Assembly (NCBI GenBank): GCA_902489745.1 | Contig: CABUBB010000001.1 | Coordinates: 124,001-188,000, forward strand | Reading direction: 5' to 3' | Length of the DNA: 64,000 bases | Source of the DNA: Metaruminococcus_A sp003150405 | GTDB lineage: Bacteria > Bacillota > Clostridia > Oscillospirales > Ruminococcaceae | Shown here: piece after piece, positions 1-8,406 of the stretch | Layout of the letters: each line of letters opens with the position of its first letter | Numbering within the stretch: position 1 is the first letter of the stretch | Translations under genes and position numbers: made by a program | Notes under the pieces: model-generated | What the model saw: only the letters and a program-made list of their open reading frames with translations | Told to the model about the DNA's origin: nothing | Database searches by the model: none

Positions 1-2
1 CA

Positions 3-1481
3 AGCATCGGCCCGGTTTCCATGCAGCAGGAAGAGCGGGAATGGGAGGAGTACTGCTCTATTATCATGACGGTCCTGCAAAGCGGGGTGCGGCATTTCCT
101 GTTTGAGACCTTTCATGAGTACCGTGTCTTGTTACGGCTTGCCGATGAAGTCAAACGCTGTTGCCCGGAGGCATATATCATTGCAGAGTGCACCGTCACG
201 GTGGACGGATACACGACCAGCGGCATTCCTGCCGCTGAAATTGTGGCCGCACTCCGGGGGGCAGATGCGGTTGACGCTTACGGCTTTAACTGCACCTGCG
301 GCCCGATGCATCTGCTCCATATTGCCCAGCGGATGGATATTGGCCCAAAGCCGGTTTCCATTATGCCGAACGCTGGCTATCCAACCCTGATTGGCGGCCG
401 CACCGTATTTGAAAACGCCCCCGCTTATTTTGCCGGGCAAATGGCAGCCATCCAACAAAGTGGGGTGCGTATTCTTGGCGGGTGCTGCGGTACGACGCCG
501 GAACATATCCGTATAACGGCGGATGCCTTAAATGGGAAACGGCTGGAGCTGGATCGAAAGAAAAAAGGAACAGTTTCAGTGCAAGGGGGAAAATCTCCTC
601 TAAAACCGGCGACAGAACGTCCGCAGACGGCATCTGGCGGCAAACGGTTTGCCGTGGAGCTGGATTCTCCCATGGACGCAAATCCGGAGAAATTCGTTCA
701 GGCGGCACGTGACATCTGGGACAAGGGTGTGAATATGCTCACCATTGCCGACTGTCCGGTTGCCCGCGCCCGTGTGGACAGCAGTATGCTTGCGGCGCTA
801 CTGAAACACCGCTACGGCATTGACGTTATGCCCCACCTTACCTGCCGCGACCGAAACTTGAACGCCACTAAAGCGCTTTTGCTGGGGCTTGGGATAGAAT
901 CCATTGACAAGGTGCTTGTGGTCACCGGCGACCCGATTGCCGCTGAAGACCGCGGCAAAGTCAAAGGGGTATTCAATTTTAACTCCGAAAAGCTGATTGC
1001 ATTTATCCGCGATTTAAACCGCGGCGCCCTTGCGGATTGCCCAATACAGCCGGCGGCGGCGCTCAATGTAAACACGGTGAATTTTGAAGCAGAGCTGGAA
1101 CGTGCCAAACGCAAAGAGCAAGCCGGTGCGGTGCGCTTTTTTACCCAACCGGTGTTTACCGAAGAAAGCTGCCGTAACCTGGAGCGGGCAAGAGCGGAAC
1201 TGAGCGCAGAGCTGTTTGGCGGGATTATGCCGCTGGTCAGCTACCGCAATGCCTGCTTTGTAAACAACGAGGTTTCGGGCATTACCATTCCGCAGGAAAC
1301 GGTCGACCGCTATGAGGGCAAAAACCGGGAGCAAGCAGAGCGGCTTGCCATTCTGCTTTCGGTGCAGACCGCAAAACGGATTTCCGCTGCCGTGGACGGC
1401 TACTATCTCATTACACCGTTTCAGCGCGCAGGTTTAATTGGCTCCATCATCGACGCAATTAAGGAGGATTTCTCATGTTAA
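3..1481 (+). CDS. Bifunctional homocysteine S-methyltransferase / methylenetetrahydrofolate reductase (5' end outside window)
   Basis: The reading frame is open to the left edge, so the N-terminus is missing; the ATG at 21 is internal. The first part is the end of a homocysteine S-methyltransferase barrel. Its zinc-binding cysteines are visible as GFNCTCGP (near base 282) and GGCCGTTPEH (near base 477). After a Lys/Pro-rich linker, a methylenetetrahydrofolate reductase-type flavin barrel starts near base 640 (KRFAVELDSP) and runs to the end. In this family such fusions make methyl-THF and methylate homocysteine in the cytosol. The stop codon overlaps the next gene by 7 bases, so the two are probably co-translated and form a split methionine synthase route. 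The fusion call is firm; the methyl donor used by the first domain is not shown by sequence. Confidence 0.88.
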   Translation, partial: SIGPVSMQQEEREWEEYCSIIMTVLQSGVRHFLFETFHEYRVLLRLADEVKRCCPEAYIIAECTVTVDGYTTSGIPAAEIVAALRGADAVDAYGFNCTCGPMHLLHIAQRMDIGPKPVSIMPNAGYPTLIGGRTVFENAPAYFAGQMAAIQQSGVRILGGCCGTTPEHIRITADALNGKRLELDRKKKGTVSVQGGKSPLKPATERPQTASGGKRFAVELDSPMDANPEKFVQAARDIWDKGVNMLTIADCPVARARVDSSMLAALLKHRYGIDVMPHLTCRDRNLNATKALLLGLGIESIDKVLVVTGDPIAAEDRGKVKGVFNFNSEKLIAFIRDLNRGALADCPIQPAAALNVNTVNFEAELERAKRKEQAGAVRFFTQPVFTEESCRNLERARAELSAELFGGIMPLVSYRNACFVNNEVSGITIPQETVDRYEGKNREQAERLAILLSVQTAKRISAAVDGYYLITPFQRAGLIGSIIDAIKEDFSC

Positions 1482-2269
1482 TCATTGGCGAAAAATGCAA
1501 CAGCTCCATCCCTACTACCCAGAAGGCCTTTCTGGAAGGGGATGCAGAAACCATCCGGCAGTTGGCCTTAAAGCAACTTGAATGCGGCGCCGATTACCTT
1601 GACGTCAACGCTGGCGTCTTTTTAGATGAAACCGAGAAGCTGCTCTGGGCAGTTGGCGAAATCCTGTCAGTCTGCGACGCTCCGCTGGTGCTGGATTCCG
1701 CAAATCCGGCGGCTGTTTCCGCTGTGCTCAGGGAATATCCGGTGAAAAAGCCGATCATCAATTCCGCAACTCTGGAGCCCGCCCGCTTCGAGGGTATGCT
1801 TAAATTGGTACAGCAGTACAACACCGGCATCATTGCTCTGCCGGTGGATGAACGCGGTATTCCAAAGGATGCGGAAACCCGGGTGGAGAATGCCCGGCGT
1901 ATCATCGCAAAATTCAATGAAAACGGTGTGGAGGATGACCGTATTTACATCGATCTGGTTGTTGAAGCTCTTTCAGTAGAGGCGGAATCCGCAAAGGCGG
2001 CGTTGAATGCCGCTGCGCGCATCCGGGAAGAATTCCCAAAGGTTCATTTGGTCGGCGGCATGTCCAATGTCTCGTTTGGGCTGCCCAAACGGGTATTTGT
2101 CAACAGCGCGTTTATGACCGCCGCCGTTATGACAGGGCTGGACGCCGCAATTATGGACATCACCAATCCATCTTTGAAGATGAGCCTGCTCGCCTCCCTG
2201 CTTGTCAAAGGGGAGGACGAGTTCTGCATGGAGTACCTAACCGGCTTCCGCGCTGCGTTTCAGGATTAA
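1475..2269 (+). CDS. Methyltetrahydrofolate:corrinoid methyltransferase-like (pterin-binding) protein
   Basis: A 264-residue pterin-binding TIM barrel of the dihydropteroate synthase/MeTr fold. It opens with IIGEKCNSSIP and has the typical ADYLDVNAG motif and the late GGMSNVSFGLP motif for pterin and loop contacts. It equals the folate-binding module of MetH or the acetogenic MeTr subunit, which passes a methyl group from methyl-THF to a cobalamin carrier. A strong ribosome site (AAGGAGG, 1461-1467) sits inside the end of the upstream gene and fixes the start. No cobalamin-binding or reactivation module follows, so those must be encoded elsewhere. Together with the upstream fusion it suggests methionine synthesis from separate polypeptides. 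Confidence 0.85.
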   Translation: MLIIGEKCNSSIPTTQKAFLEGDAETIRQLALKQLECGADYLDVNAGVFLDETEKLLWAVGEILSVCDAPLVLDSANPAAVSAVLREYPVKKPIINSATLEPARFEGMLKLVQQYNTGIIALPVDERGIPKDAETRVENARRIIAKFNENGVEDDRIYIDLVVEALSVEAESAKAALNAAARIREEFPKVHLVGGMSNVSFGLPKRVFVNSAFMTAAVMTGLDAAIMDITNPSLKMSLLASLLVKGEDEFCMEYLTGFRAAFQD

Positions 2270-2284
2270 AATTCTCTTAGGCCG

Positions 2285-2313
2285 TTGAATCAGCAGAGCC
2301 TTTGTGGTACAAT
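2285..2313 (+). promoter_or_regulatory. Promoter for the radical SAM gene
   Basis: A TTGAAT -35 (2285-2290), 17-bp spacer and TACAAT -10 (2308-2313) stand about 55 bases before the ATG at 2368. Confidence 0.6.
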
Positions 2314-2367
2314 AATACTAAATATATTATGAAAACCTGATTAATAAAGTTAGGATGATGTTGTTTC

Positions 2368-3939
2368 ATGTCCGAAGAAAAGAAAACACTGAAATTTTTG
2401 TTTGTTTACCCGGATTTTCTCGGCAACGAGAAACGGAAAGATATGAAGGGCAACTACCATGAAGGCATTGCCATTATTTCAGCTGTCCTGAAACAGCACG
2501 GTTACCAGACCGCGCTGTATCACCTGACCTATGCCCCGGAAGAAGCGGAGTTCAAGGAGCGTATCCAGAAAGAAAATGCCGATATTATTGGCTTCTCGGT
2601 TCGCACCTCGGCGGTTCCGCAGGTGCGTAAAATGTGTAAATGGGCCAAAGAGGCGACCAACGCCTTTACCGTTTGCGGCGGCCCGCATGCTACCCTTGCC
2701 CCGGAAGAAATGATTGAAATGGACGGCATGGACTGCGTCTGCATTGGTGAGGGCGAATACCCGGAGCTCGACCTTTGCAATGCACTGCGTGACGGTACCG
2801 ACTACACTCATATTGAAAGCCTGTGGTTTAAGGACGGCAAAGGTGGATATATCAAAAACCCGGTGCGTCCCTTTGTTCAGGACTTAAACGAGCTGCCAAT
2901 GTCCGACTTTGAACTGTTCGATTTTGACAACCTCGACGCTTCGTCCATTGCAACAGCGATTGTCGTTGTATCCCGCGGCTGCCTGTTCAGCTGTACCTAC
3001 TGCGGCAACGGCCAGATGCGTATGGTTTACCCAAGCCGTAAGGGCTATGCCCGCGTCAAGGAGCCGGAAAAGGCCATTCAGTATTTGGAAACCATTCTGG
3101 AAAAACACCCGTACATTAAGTACATCAATTTCCGCGACGCCATCCTCAATATGTATACCGACTGGTTCACTGATTTTATGAACCTCTATAAAGAGCGCAT
3201 TCATCTGCCGTTTACCTGCAACCTGCGCCTTGACAACATGACCGAGGACACCGTCCGCCTGATGAAAGAGGCCGGCGTTTACATGATCGACGTCGGCGTG
3301 GAATCGGGCGACCAGGAAATACGCTACAAATACCTCAAACGCGCCATGTCGGACGAGCAGATCATCAACTCCTTCAAGTGGTTTAAAAAGTACGACATTC
3401 CGACCCTGACCTACAACATCGTTGGTCTGCCGTATGAGGATCTGCATACCTGCCTGAAAACCATCAAACTCAATGCAAAGATCAATCCGGATAGGATGAT
3501 CCCCAACATCTTCTGCCCCTACCCGATGACGCAGCTCGCAAAAATTGCGGAGGAAGCGGTTGAAAAGAATGGCGGGGAAATTCGTGATATAGGCGATCCG
3601 AATGTAAAGGTACCGCTGATTCAGAAGAATTTCCCGGAACACCAGGTACTGTTCGCAGAAGGTTATTTTACCAAGTTTGTTAAGCTGTATAAGCTTGCCT
3701 ACCGAATGCCAAAAGGCGTTGGCCATGTATTTGAGCGCATGCTCGACGGCATTTTTACCGGCCGGTTTACTCCGCGCAAGTTCCTTGTATTCTTAAGCAC
3801 CGCAGGCGATAAAACGGTGCGCGGCATGAAGCGTTTTGGCAGAAAGCATCTGCCGGGTATTTACCTCAAGCTTCGCAACCGCAAATACAACGTCAAGGAA
3901 GCCGAGGAAACCGCAGAAAGCGCAAAGGCGAGCGCGTAA
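2368..3939 (+). CDS. B12-binding domain radical SAM protein
   Basis: The 523-residue protein begins with a cobalamin-binding Rossmann domain (about residues 10-140; IGFSVRTS and CGGPHATL segments). A radical SAM barrel follows, with the cluster-binding cysteines in CLFSCTYC (about residues 205-212, a CxxxCxxC pattern). The C-terminal 100 residues are basic and end in an Ala/Glu-rich tail. Members of this class perform methyl transfers or rearrangements on unidentified substrates, related to BchE- and hopanoid-type enzymes. It is a single-gene unit with its own promoter and terminator, so context gives no substrate. The family call is secure; the reaction is unknown. Confidence 0.85.
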   Translation: MSEEKKTLKFLFVYPDFLGNEKRKDMKGNYHEGIAIISAVLKQHGYQTALYHLTYAPEEAEFKERIQKENADIIGFSVRTSAVPQVRKMCKWAKEATNAFTVCGGPHATLAPEEMIEMDGMDCVCIGEGEYPELDLCNALRDGTDYTHIESLWFKDGKGGYIKNPVRPFVQDLNELPMSDFELFDFDNLDASSIATAIVVVSRGCLFSCTYCGNGQMRMVYPSRKGYARVKEPEKAIQYLETILEKHPYIKYINFRDAILNMYTDWFTDFMNLYKERIHLPFTCNLRLDNMTEDTVRLMKEAGVYMIDVGVESGDQEIRYKYLKRAMSDEQIINSFKWFKKYDIPTLTYNIVGLPYEDLHTCLKTIKLNAKINPDRMIPNIFCPYPMTQLAKIAEEAVEKNGGEIRDIGDPNVKVPLIQKNFPEHQVLFAEGYFTKFVKLYKLAYRMPKGVGHVFERMLDGIFTGRFTPRKFLVFLSTAGDKTVRGMKRFGRKHLPGIYLKLRNRKYNVKEAEETAESAKASA

Positions 3940-3946
3940 AAAACTG

Positions 3947-3976
3947 GGCAAGGGCCAATTTGGCCTTTGCCTTTTT
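3947..3976 (+). terminator. Rho-independent terminator
   Basis: A 12-bp stem (3947-3958 with 3960-3971) is followed by a run of T, right behind the radical SAM gene. Confidence 0.8.
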
Positions 3977-4032
3977 ATTTCAGTATCCACGCAATCGTTC
4001 TGAACAGGCGGCGCCTGTATAGGGAGTATTCC

Positions 4033-4728
4033 ATGTATCTCAAAGTCAATGGCACAAATTTGTATTACGAACAGACCGGGGAGGGAACACCGTTTTTACT
4101 GTTGCACGGCAATGGGGAAGATCATCGTATTTTTGACGAACTTTCCCGCGTCCTTTCCCACCAGTATACCGTATTTGCGGTGGATAGCCGCAGTCATGGA
4201 AAGAGCAGCAGGTCGGGGGGGATTTCGTATGACCTTATGGCGGAGGATATTGCAGCCTTTATCCACGCTTTGAAATTGGAACGCCCGCTCCTGTACGGTT
4301 TCAGTGACGGCGGTATTGTAGGGCTGTTGCTTGCCAGCCGGTATCCGGCTTTGCTTTCTAAGCTCATTGTAAGCGGTGCAAACTGCAATCCGCAGGGGCT
4401 TAAAGCGGGCTGGCGCGCTCTTTTTCGGTTGGAATGGTTTTTCGCCCGTTCGCCGCTTATTCGTATGATGCTGAACGAGCCGGACATTCGTCCGGAACAG
4501 CTTGCACGCATCCAAATTCCGGTGCTGGTTCTTGTAGGTAGCCGCGATATCATTAAAAAGAAGCATACCGGCATGCTTGCCGAACATATTTCACACAGTA
4601 CCATAAAAGTCCTGCCGCATGAAACCCATAGTAGCTACGTTGTCCATAAGGAAAGCCTTTACCGAGTAATAAAACCTTTTTTGGAAGAACAATTGGAAGC
4701 AGCGGACTTGGAAGAAGCGGCCGAATGA
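4033..4728 (+). CDS. Alpha/beta hydrolase
   Basis: A 231-residue alpha/beta hydrolase-fold protein. The oxyanion-hole motif LLHGNGED lies near residue 22, the nucleophile elbow GFSDGG near residues 90-95 (Ser nucleophile), and a late His in ETHSSY near residue 198 completes the likely triad. The frame is open upstream to 3967, but AGGGAG at 4021-4026 places the start at 4033. There is no signal peptide, so it is cytosolic. The C-terminus is acidic and Ala/Glu-rich. Substrate is unknown; esterase, lipase or peptidase activity all fit. Confidence 0.8.
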   Translation: MYLKVNGTNLYYEQTGEGTPFLLLHGNGEDHRIFDELSRVLSHQYTVFAVDSRSHGKSSRSGGISYDLMAEDIAAFIHALKLERPLLYGFSDGGIVGLLLASRYPALLSKLIVSGANCNPQGLKAGWRALFRLEWFFARSPLIRMMLNEPDIRPEQLARIQIPVLVLVGSRDIIKKKHTGMLAEHISHSTIKVLPHETHSSYVVHKESLYRVIKPFLEEQLEAADLEEAAE

Positions 4729-5436
4729 GCAATACCAGCTTTCGGTTTCCGTAGACAATCAAGGTTTATATAAACGGATACTTTTGATGGATGAAGCGGC
4801 ACAGGGTGCATCCGTTTGTCGGCCTCTATAATGTCGGAAAATAGCGCGCTAAAAAAGTTCCCTATTTCAAAAATAGGGAATGAAGGTCTCAAGATGGATA
4901 AATTCTCAAAACCGCCGAGTACTGGAAAAGAATCGAAGTGACAGCTTGAAGTAATCAGTATGGATACAGCGGGTCGGTTCTAGAAAGTCGGCACAAAGAC
5001 GGTTGGCTGTGCATCAAAGTATTGGAATCGGCGGTATATATGCTGCAACCCTCTGGTGCTGGAGTGCAATCAAAAGAGTCTGAAGGTCCTCTGCTTGAAT
5101 ATGGGATCGAATAGGGGAAGTGTTTTATCAAGCGCACAATAGCTGCTGTGGTCTTGAACTGCGCCATCATGAGGATTATTTTCGTCGGAATGTCGAACCG
5201 CAGAAGCAAGGAGCCCCACCGTGTCGAAACTCGAAAGCCGCGGTTTGCTCTGGGAATGCTGTGAGTCTAGTAAAAAACCTTGTTTGAAACACGGGAAAAG
5301 GCTGGCAGAAATATTCCGCCAGCCTTTTTAATTGTGTTTTGAAACAACATTTCCAGAAGCCCCACGGTGAGGAAGGTTCAAAGTCCAAAGGAAAATCAAG
5401 ACCAATAAGCCGAAAACAATCGCTCTGCCAGAATGG
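4729..5436. other. Gene-poor 0.7-kb interval
   Basis: I find no convincing coding frame here: short frames on both strands lack ribosome sites and recognisable motifs. It contains one hairpin at 4858-4880 (10-bp stem; T-rich only when read on the minus strand) and the terminator at 5296-5328. It may be a worn-down former gene, but nothing in it can be named. Confidence 0.5.
5296..5328. terminator. Strong bidirectional terminator hairpin
   Basis: An 11-bp stem (5296-5306 with 5318-5328) has A-rich and T-rich flanks, so it can work on both strands; it lies downstream of the minus-strand esterase gene. Confidence 0.75.
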
Positions 5437-6399
5437 CTACCACAGATAGTTTTTCAGTACTTCAAAACGCTTTTGGTTGTTGCCCGGCATGTGCTCATGA
5501 CCAAAATAGCGGTACACGTAAATATCCTTTTTGCAGGTCATGTGATTGTAGGCCGCAAATACGGTAGAGGGCGGGGTGATTTGGTCAACCAGCCCGGTAA
5601 ACACATAGGTGTCGCACTGGATGTTCGCTGCATGATTCATCAAATCGAAGTATGACAGGGTTTTCATCGCCTGTTCTTCTACTTCTGGCTCTGGATTGCG
5701 GCGAAAGTATTCGTTGAGTTCCAGGTAGGGATCGATCTGCGCCATGTCGATGGCCCGCCGAAAGTGACAGAGATACGGGTAATTTGCCACGGCGACGCAG
5801 GGAATGTCGGTCAAGGCCGCAGCGGCAAGAGTCAGGGCGCCGCCCTGGCTGCCGCCCATTACAGCGACTTTGTTTTTGTTGACACATTCCATCCCGGCGA
5901 TGATTTCGGTCAACCGCACCGCGTCCATATAAACGGCACGGTAGTAATACGTCTCCGGCGACTGGATCCCTTTACTCATCCAGCCCACTGCATGGCCGCT
6001 GGTGGCAGGCAAGGTATCCTCACTGTTGCCCTGCTGTCCGCGGATCATCATGCAGGCAGCAGCATAGCCGTGCATAGCCTGGACAACAGTGTCTTCCAGC
6101 GAGTTTGGCCCCCAGTTGTAGCCGTGAAAGCCCACGATTGCGGAAAATGGGCCGGTACCCACCGGCTTTGCGAAATAAGCGCTAATGTTTGCGTCGTGCA
6201 TGCCCTTATAGCGAAGCTCGTAAAGTTCAATACTGCGGGCGGGGTAATCAATGGGGGTGAGAGTGTATTCCATTGGTACGCATGCGAGCTCACGCTTGGT
6301 GTTGTTCCAGAAGCAGTCAAAATCCGGCTGCCGTGTGAGCGGGGGAAGGTATGTCCGAAGTTCCTCCAAAGGCATGTCGTATGGCTGTGCTACTGCCAT
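5437..6399 (-). CDS. Acetylxylan esterase / cephalosporin-C deacetylase family esterase
   Basis: A 320-residue AXE1-family alpha/beta hydrolase. The nucleophile motif is GGSQGG at residues 182-187 (Ser184). An Asp lies in VFTGLVDQITPP near residue 268, and the catalytic His in YFGHEHMPG near residue 300. These match known AXE1 enzymes, which remove acetyl groups from xylo-oligosaccharides and also accept cephalosporin C. No signal peptide is visible, so it would act on sugars after uptake, as is usual in gut clostridia. The start is supported by AAGGATGA just upstream. It is divergent from a sugar isomerase-like gene, which agrees with a role in plant-sugar use. Confidence 0.88.
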   Translation of the reverse strand: MAVAQPYDMPLEELRTYLPPLTRQPDFDCFWNNTKRELACVPMEYTLTPIDYPARSIELYELRYKGMHDANISAYFAKPVGTGPFSAIVGFHGYNWGPNSLEDTVVQAMHGYAAACMMIRGQQGNSEDTLPATSGHAVGWMSKGIQSPETYYYRAVYMDAVRLTEIIAGMECVNKNKVAVMGGSQGGALTLAAAALTDIPCVAVANYPYLCHFRRAIDMAQIDPYLELNEYFRRNPEPEVEEQAMKTLSYFDLMNHAANIQCDTYVFTGLVDQITPPSTVFAAYNHMTCKKDIYVYRYFGHEHMPGNNQKRFEVLKNYLW

Positions 6400-6459
6400 G
6401 TGAAGTCATCCTTTCTTTTTATAAGGTTAGCTGCCGAACTCAGCAGCCTATTGTGTATT

Positions 6460-6488
6460 ATTATAGCATTCTAGTGGGATCAGATCAA
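6460..6488 (-). promoter_or_regulatory. Promoter of the acetylxylan esterase gene
   Basis: Read on the minus strand: TTGATC (6488-6483), a 17-bp spacer and a perfect TATAAT (6465-6460), about 60 bases before the start. Confidence 0.65.
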
Positions 6489-6505
6489 TTCTGCATCGAA
6501 AACAG

Positions 6506-6534
6506 TTGAAAAAAATTTCCGGACGCGCTATGAT
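6506..6534 (+). promoter_or_regulatory. Promoter of the sugar isomerase-like gene
   Basis: TTGAAA (6506-6511), 17-bp spacer, TATGAT (6529-6534). It lies close to the divergent esterase promoter, so the two units may share control. Confidence 0.6.
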
Positions 6535-6572
6535 AAACAGGAAATCAATCGAATATACGGAGGAATCCATTC

Positions 6573-7310
6573 ATGAATCACGACTATGCATTGCAGCTTT
6601 ATACGGTTCACGAAGAATGCGAGCGGGATTTCCGCGGTATGCTCAAAAAAGCGTCCGAACTGGGATACAGTGCGGTCGAGTTTACCGGCTTTTACGGCCT
6701 GTCAGCCAAGGAGCTGCTTGAGGAACTGAAAAACAACCATTTGAAGCCGGCATCATCCCAAATGATGATACCGAACATTGCCGAAAAGATAGACAAGGTT
6801 ATTGCCTATGCCAAGATGATTGGCCTTGAGAACATTGCTTGCTGCGTTGGTGACGTTTCCGGTCCCGAAGCAATGAACGACACCATTACGCAGTTAAAGC
6901 CCATTGTAAAACGCCTGACCGAAGCAGGGCTCAACTTTCTTTACCACAACCATGCACCGGAATTTGTTCCAGTAAACGGCGAATGGCCCATAGAAACCCT
7001 GTTAAAGACCTTTGAAGGGCAAAACTTTTACTTGGAGCTGGATACCTATTGGGCGCAGGGCGCGGGGGTGGACATCATTCGGTTCATGGAGGAAAACGCC
7101 GCTAAAATTAAGGATATCCACATCAAGGACGGGGACGGCAAGGGGAAATCTTGTCCGTTCGGGCAAGGTGTCATCGACATTAAAGGGATTGTAGAATGCG
7201 CGCGGCGCATTGGCGTACCATATATCCTTGTTGAGGATGATACCCCGGATCCAGACGGCCTGACAGTCGCTGCTCTGAACATTCAAAAACTCCAGGAATG
7301 GGATGTTTAA
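6573..7310 (+). CDS. Sugar phosphate isomerase/epimerase family protein (xylose isomerase-like barrel)
   Basis: A 245-residue AP-endonuclease-2/xylose-isomerase-like TIM barrel. Metal-ligand segments are visible: LNFLYHNHAPEF (near residue 125), YLELDTYWA (near 155), IHIKDGDG (near 185) and ILVEDD near the end. The ribosome site GGAGG at 6560-6564 supports the start. Family members epimerise or dehydrate sugars and inositols. The pairing with a divergent acetylxylan esterase hints at hemicellulose-derived sugars, but no specific substrate can be assigned. Confidence 0.82.
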   Translation: MNHDYALQLYTVHEECERDFRGMLKKASELGYSAVEFTGFYGLSAKELLEELKNNHLKPASSQMMIPNIAEKIDKVIAYAKMIGLENIACCVGDVSGPEAMNDTITQLKPIVKRLTEAGLNFLYHNHAPEFVPVNGEWPIETLLKTFEGQNFYLELDTYWAQGAGVDIIRFMEENAAKIKDIHIKDGDGKGKSCPFGQGVIDIKGIVECARRIGVPYILVEDDTPDPDGLTVAALNIQKLQEWDV

Positions 7311-7431
7311 AGCGAATAGGGATAACTATGCTGCGCCGGTGTCGCGCCTGAAATTGATAGATATGGTGTAAAAAGCCCGCCTGTTGGCAACTCGGTGGGC
7401 CGGAGAGCAGTACGACAAAATGCAGCTTGTA

Positions 7432-7463
7432 AAAAAGGACGCTTCTTTTAAAAGCGTCCTTTT
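7432..7463. terminator. Shared terminator between the isomerase gene and argF
   Basis: A 12-bp stem (7432-7443 with 7452-7463) has A6/T5 flanks and serves two convergent units. Confidence 0.85.
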
Positions 7464-7470
7464 TGCATTT

Positions 7471-8388
7471 TTATTTTTTGCTGGTATCCTTCATTAAGGT
7501 CACCATAACCGCCTTCTGTGCGTGCAGACGGTTTTCTGCTTCCTCAAAGATTTCATCCGCGTGTTTCTCGAACACCTCTGCGGTAATTTCTTCTCCGCGG
7601 TGTGCCGGCAGGCAGTGCTGAACCATTGCATCTGGTTTTGCCACAGCCATGACCTTGTCGTTGATCTGGTATCCGGCAAAGACCTTTTGCCGCTCTTTGG
7701 CCTCTTCCTCCTGTCCCATTGACGCCCAGACGTCGGTAAAGATAACGTCGGCGCCCTCTGCGGCACTCAGGAGATCAGTGGTCATGGAAAACTTGCCATT
7801 TTCGTAGGCGTATTCCAGCACCTCTTTGGCCGGACGGTACTCACTCGGGCAGGCAATGCTCACCTGCATCCCGGTCTTGATGCCGCCGACGATCAGCGAG
7901 TTCGCCATATTGTTGCCATCGCCAATGTAGCACATCTTGAGCCCTTCCAACGTCCCCTTATACTCGCGGATGGTCATTAAATCCGCCAGCACCTGGCAGG
8001 GATGACAGAAGTCGGTCAGCCCATTGATGATGGGGATACTGCCATAGTGGGCGAGATCCTCGACTTCCTGCTGGGCAAAGGTGCGGATCATAATGCCGTC
8101 CAAGTAACGGGAGAGCACCCGGGCGGTATCCTCAATCGGTTCACCGCGGCCAATCTGCATATCGTTGCCGCTCAAAAACAGCGCCGTACCGCCGAGCTGG
8201 TACATACCAACCTCAAAGGAAACCCTGGTGCGGGTAGACGCTTTCTGAAAAATCATTCCCAGCGTTTTCCCCTCAAGATGTTTGTGCGGAATGCCATATT
8301 TTTTCTCGTATTTCAGTTGATCCGCAAGATTCAACAGGTTGATGATTTCCTCTTTGGATAAATCCAGCAGTTTTAAAAGATGCTTCAT
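7471..8388 (-). CDS. argF: Ornithine carbamoyltransferase
   Basis: The 305-residue enzyme makes citrulline from ornithine and carbamoyl phosphate in the cytosol. It shows the carbamoyl-phosphate loop KASTRTRVSFE near residue 50, the HPCQ motif in FCHPCQVLADL near residue 130, and the ornithine-site motif HCLPAHRGEE near residue 263. Length is normal. It is the last gene of the minus-strand arg cluster, 18 bases after argD, and ends at a strong terminator. Confidence 0.97.
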   Translation of the reverse strand: MKHLLKLLDLSKEEIINLLNLADQLKYEKKYGIPHKHLEGKTLGMIFQKASTRTRVSFEVGMYQLGGTALFLSGNDMQIGRGEPIEDTARVLSRYLDGIMIRTFAQQEVEDLAHYGSIPIINGLTDFCHPCQVLADLMTIREYKGTLEGLKMCYIGDGNNMANSLIVGGIKTGMQVSIACPSEYRPAKEVLEYAYENGKFSMTTDLLSAAEGADVIFTDVWASMGQEEEAKERQKVFAGYQINDKVMAVAKPDAMVQHCLPAHRGEEITAEVFEKHADEIFEEAENRLHAQKAVMVTLMKDTSKK

Positions 8389-8406
8389 CGTGTCCCTCCT
8401 GATTAG

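Noticed and set aside
4858..4880. Hairpin at 4858-4880 as a riboswitch or MITE end
   Set aside because: It is only a simple 10-bp stem with T run on the minus strand; no partner repeat or conserved aptamer could be found by eye.
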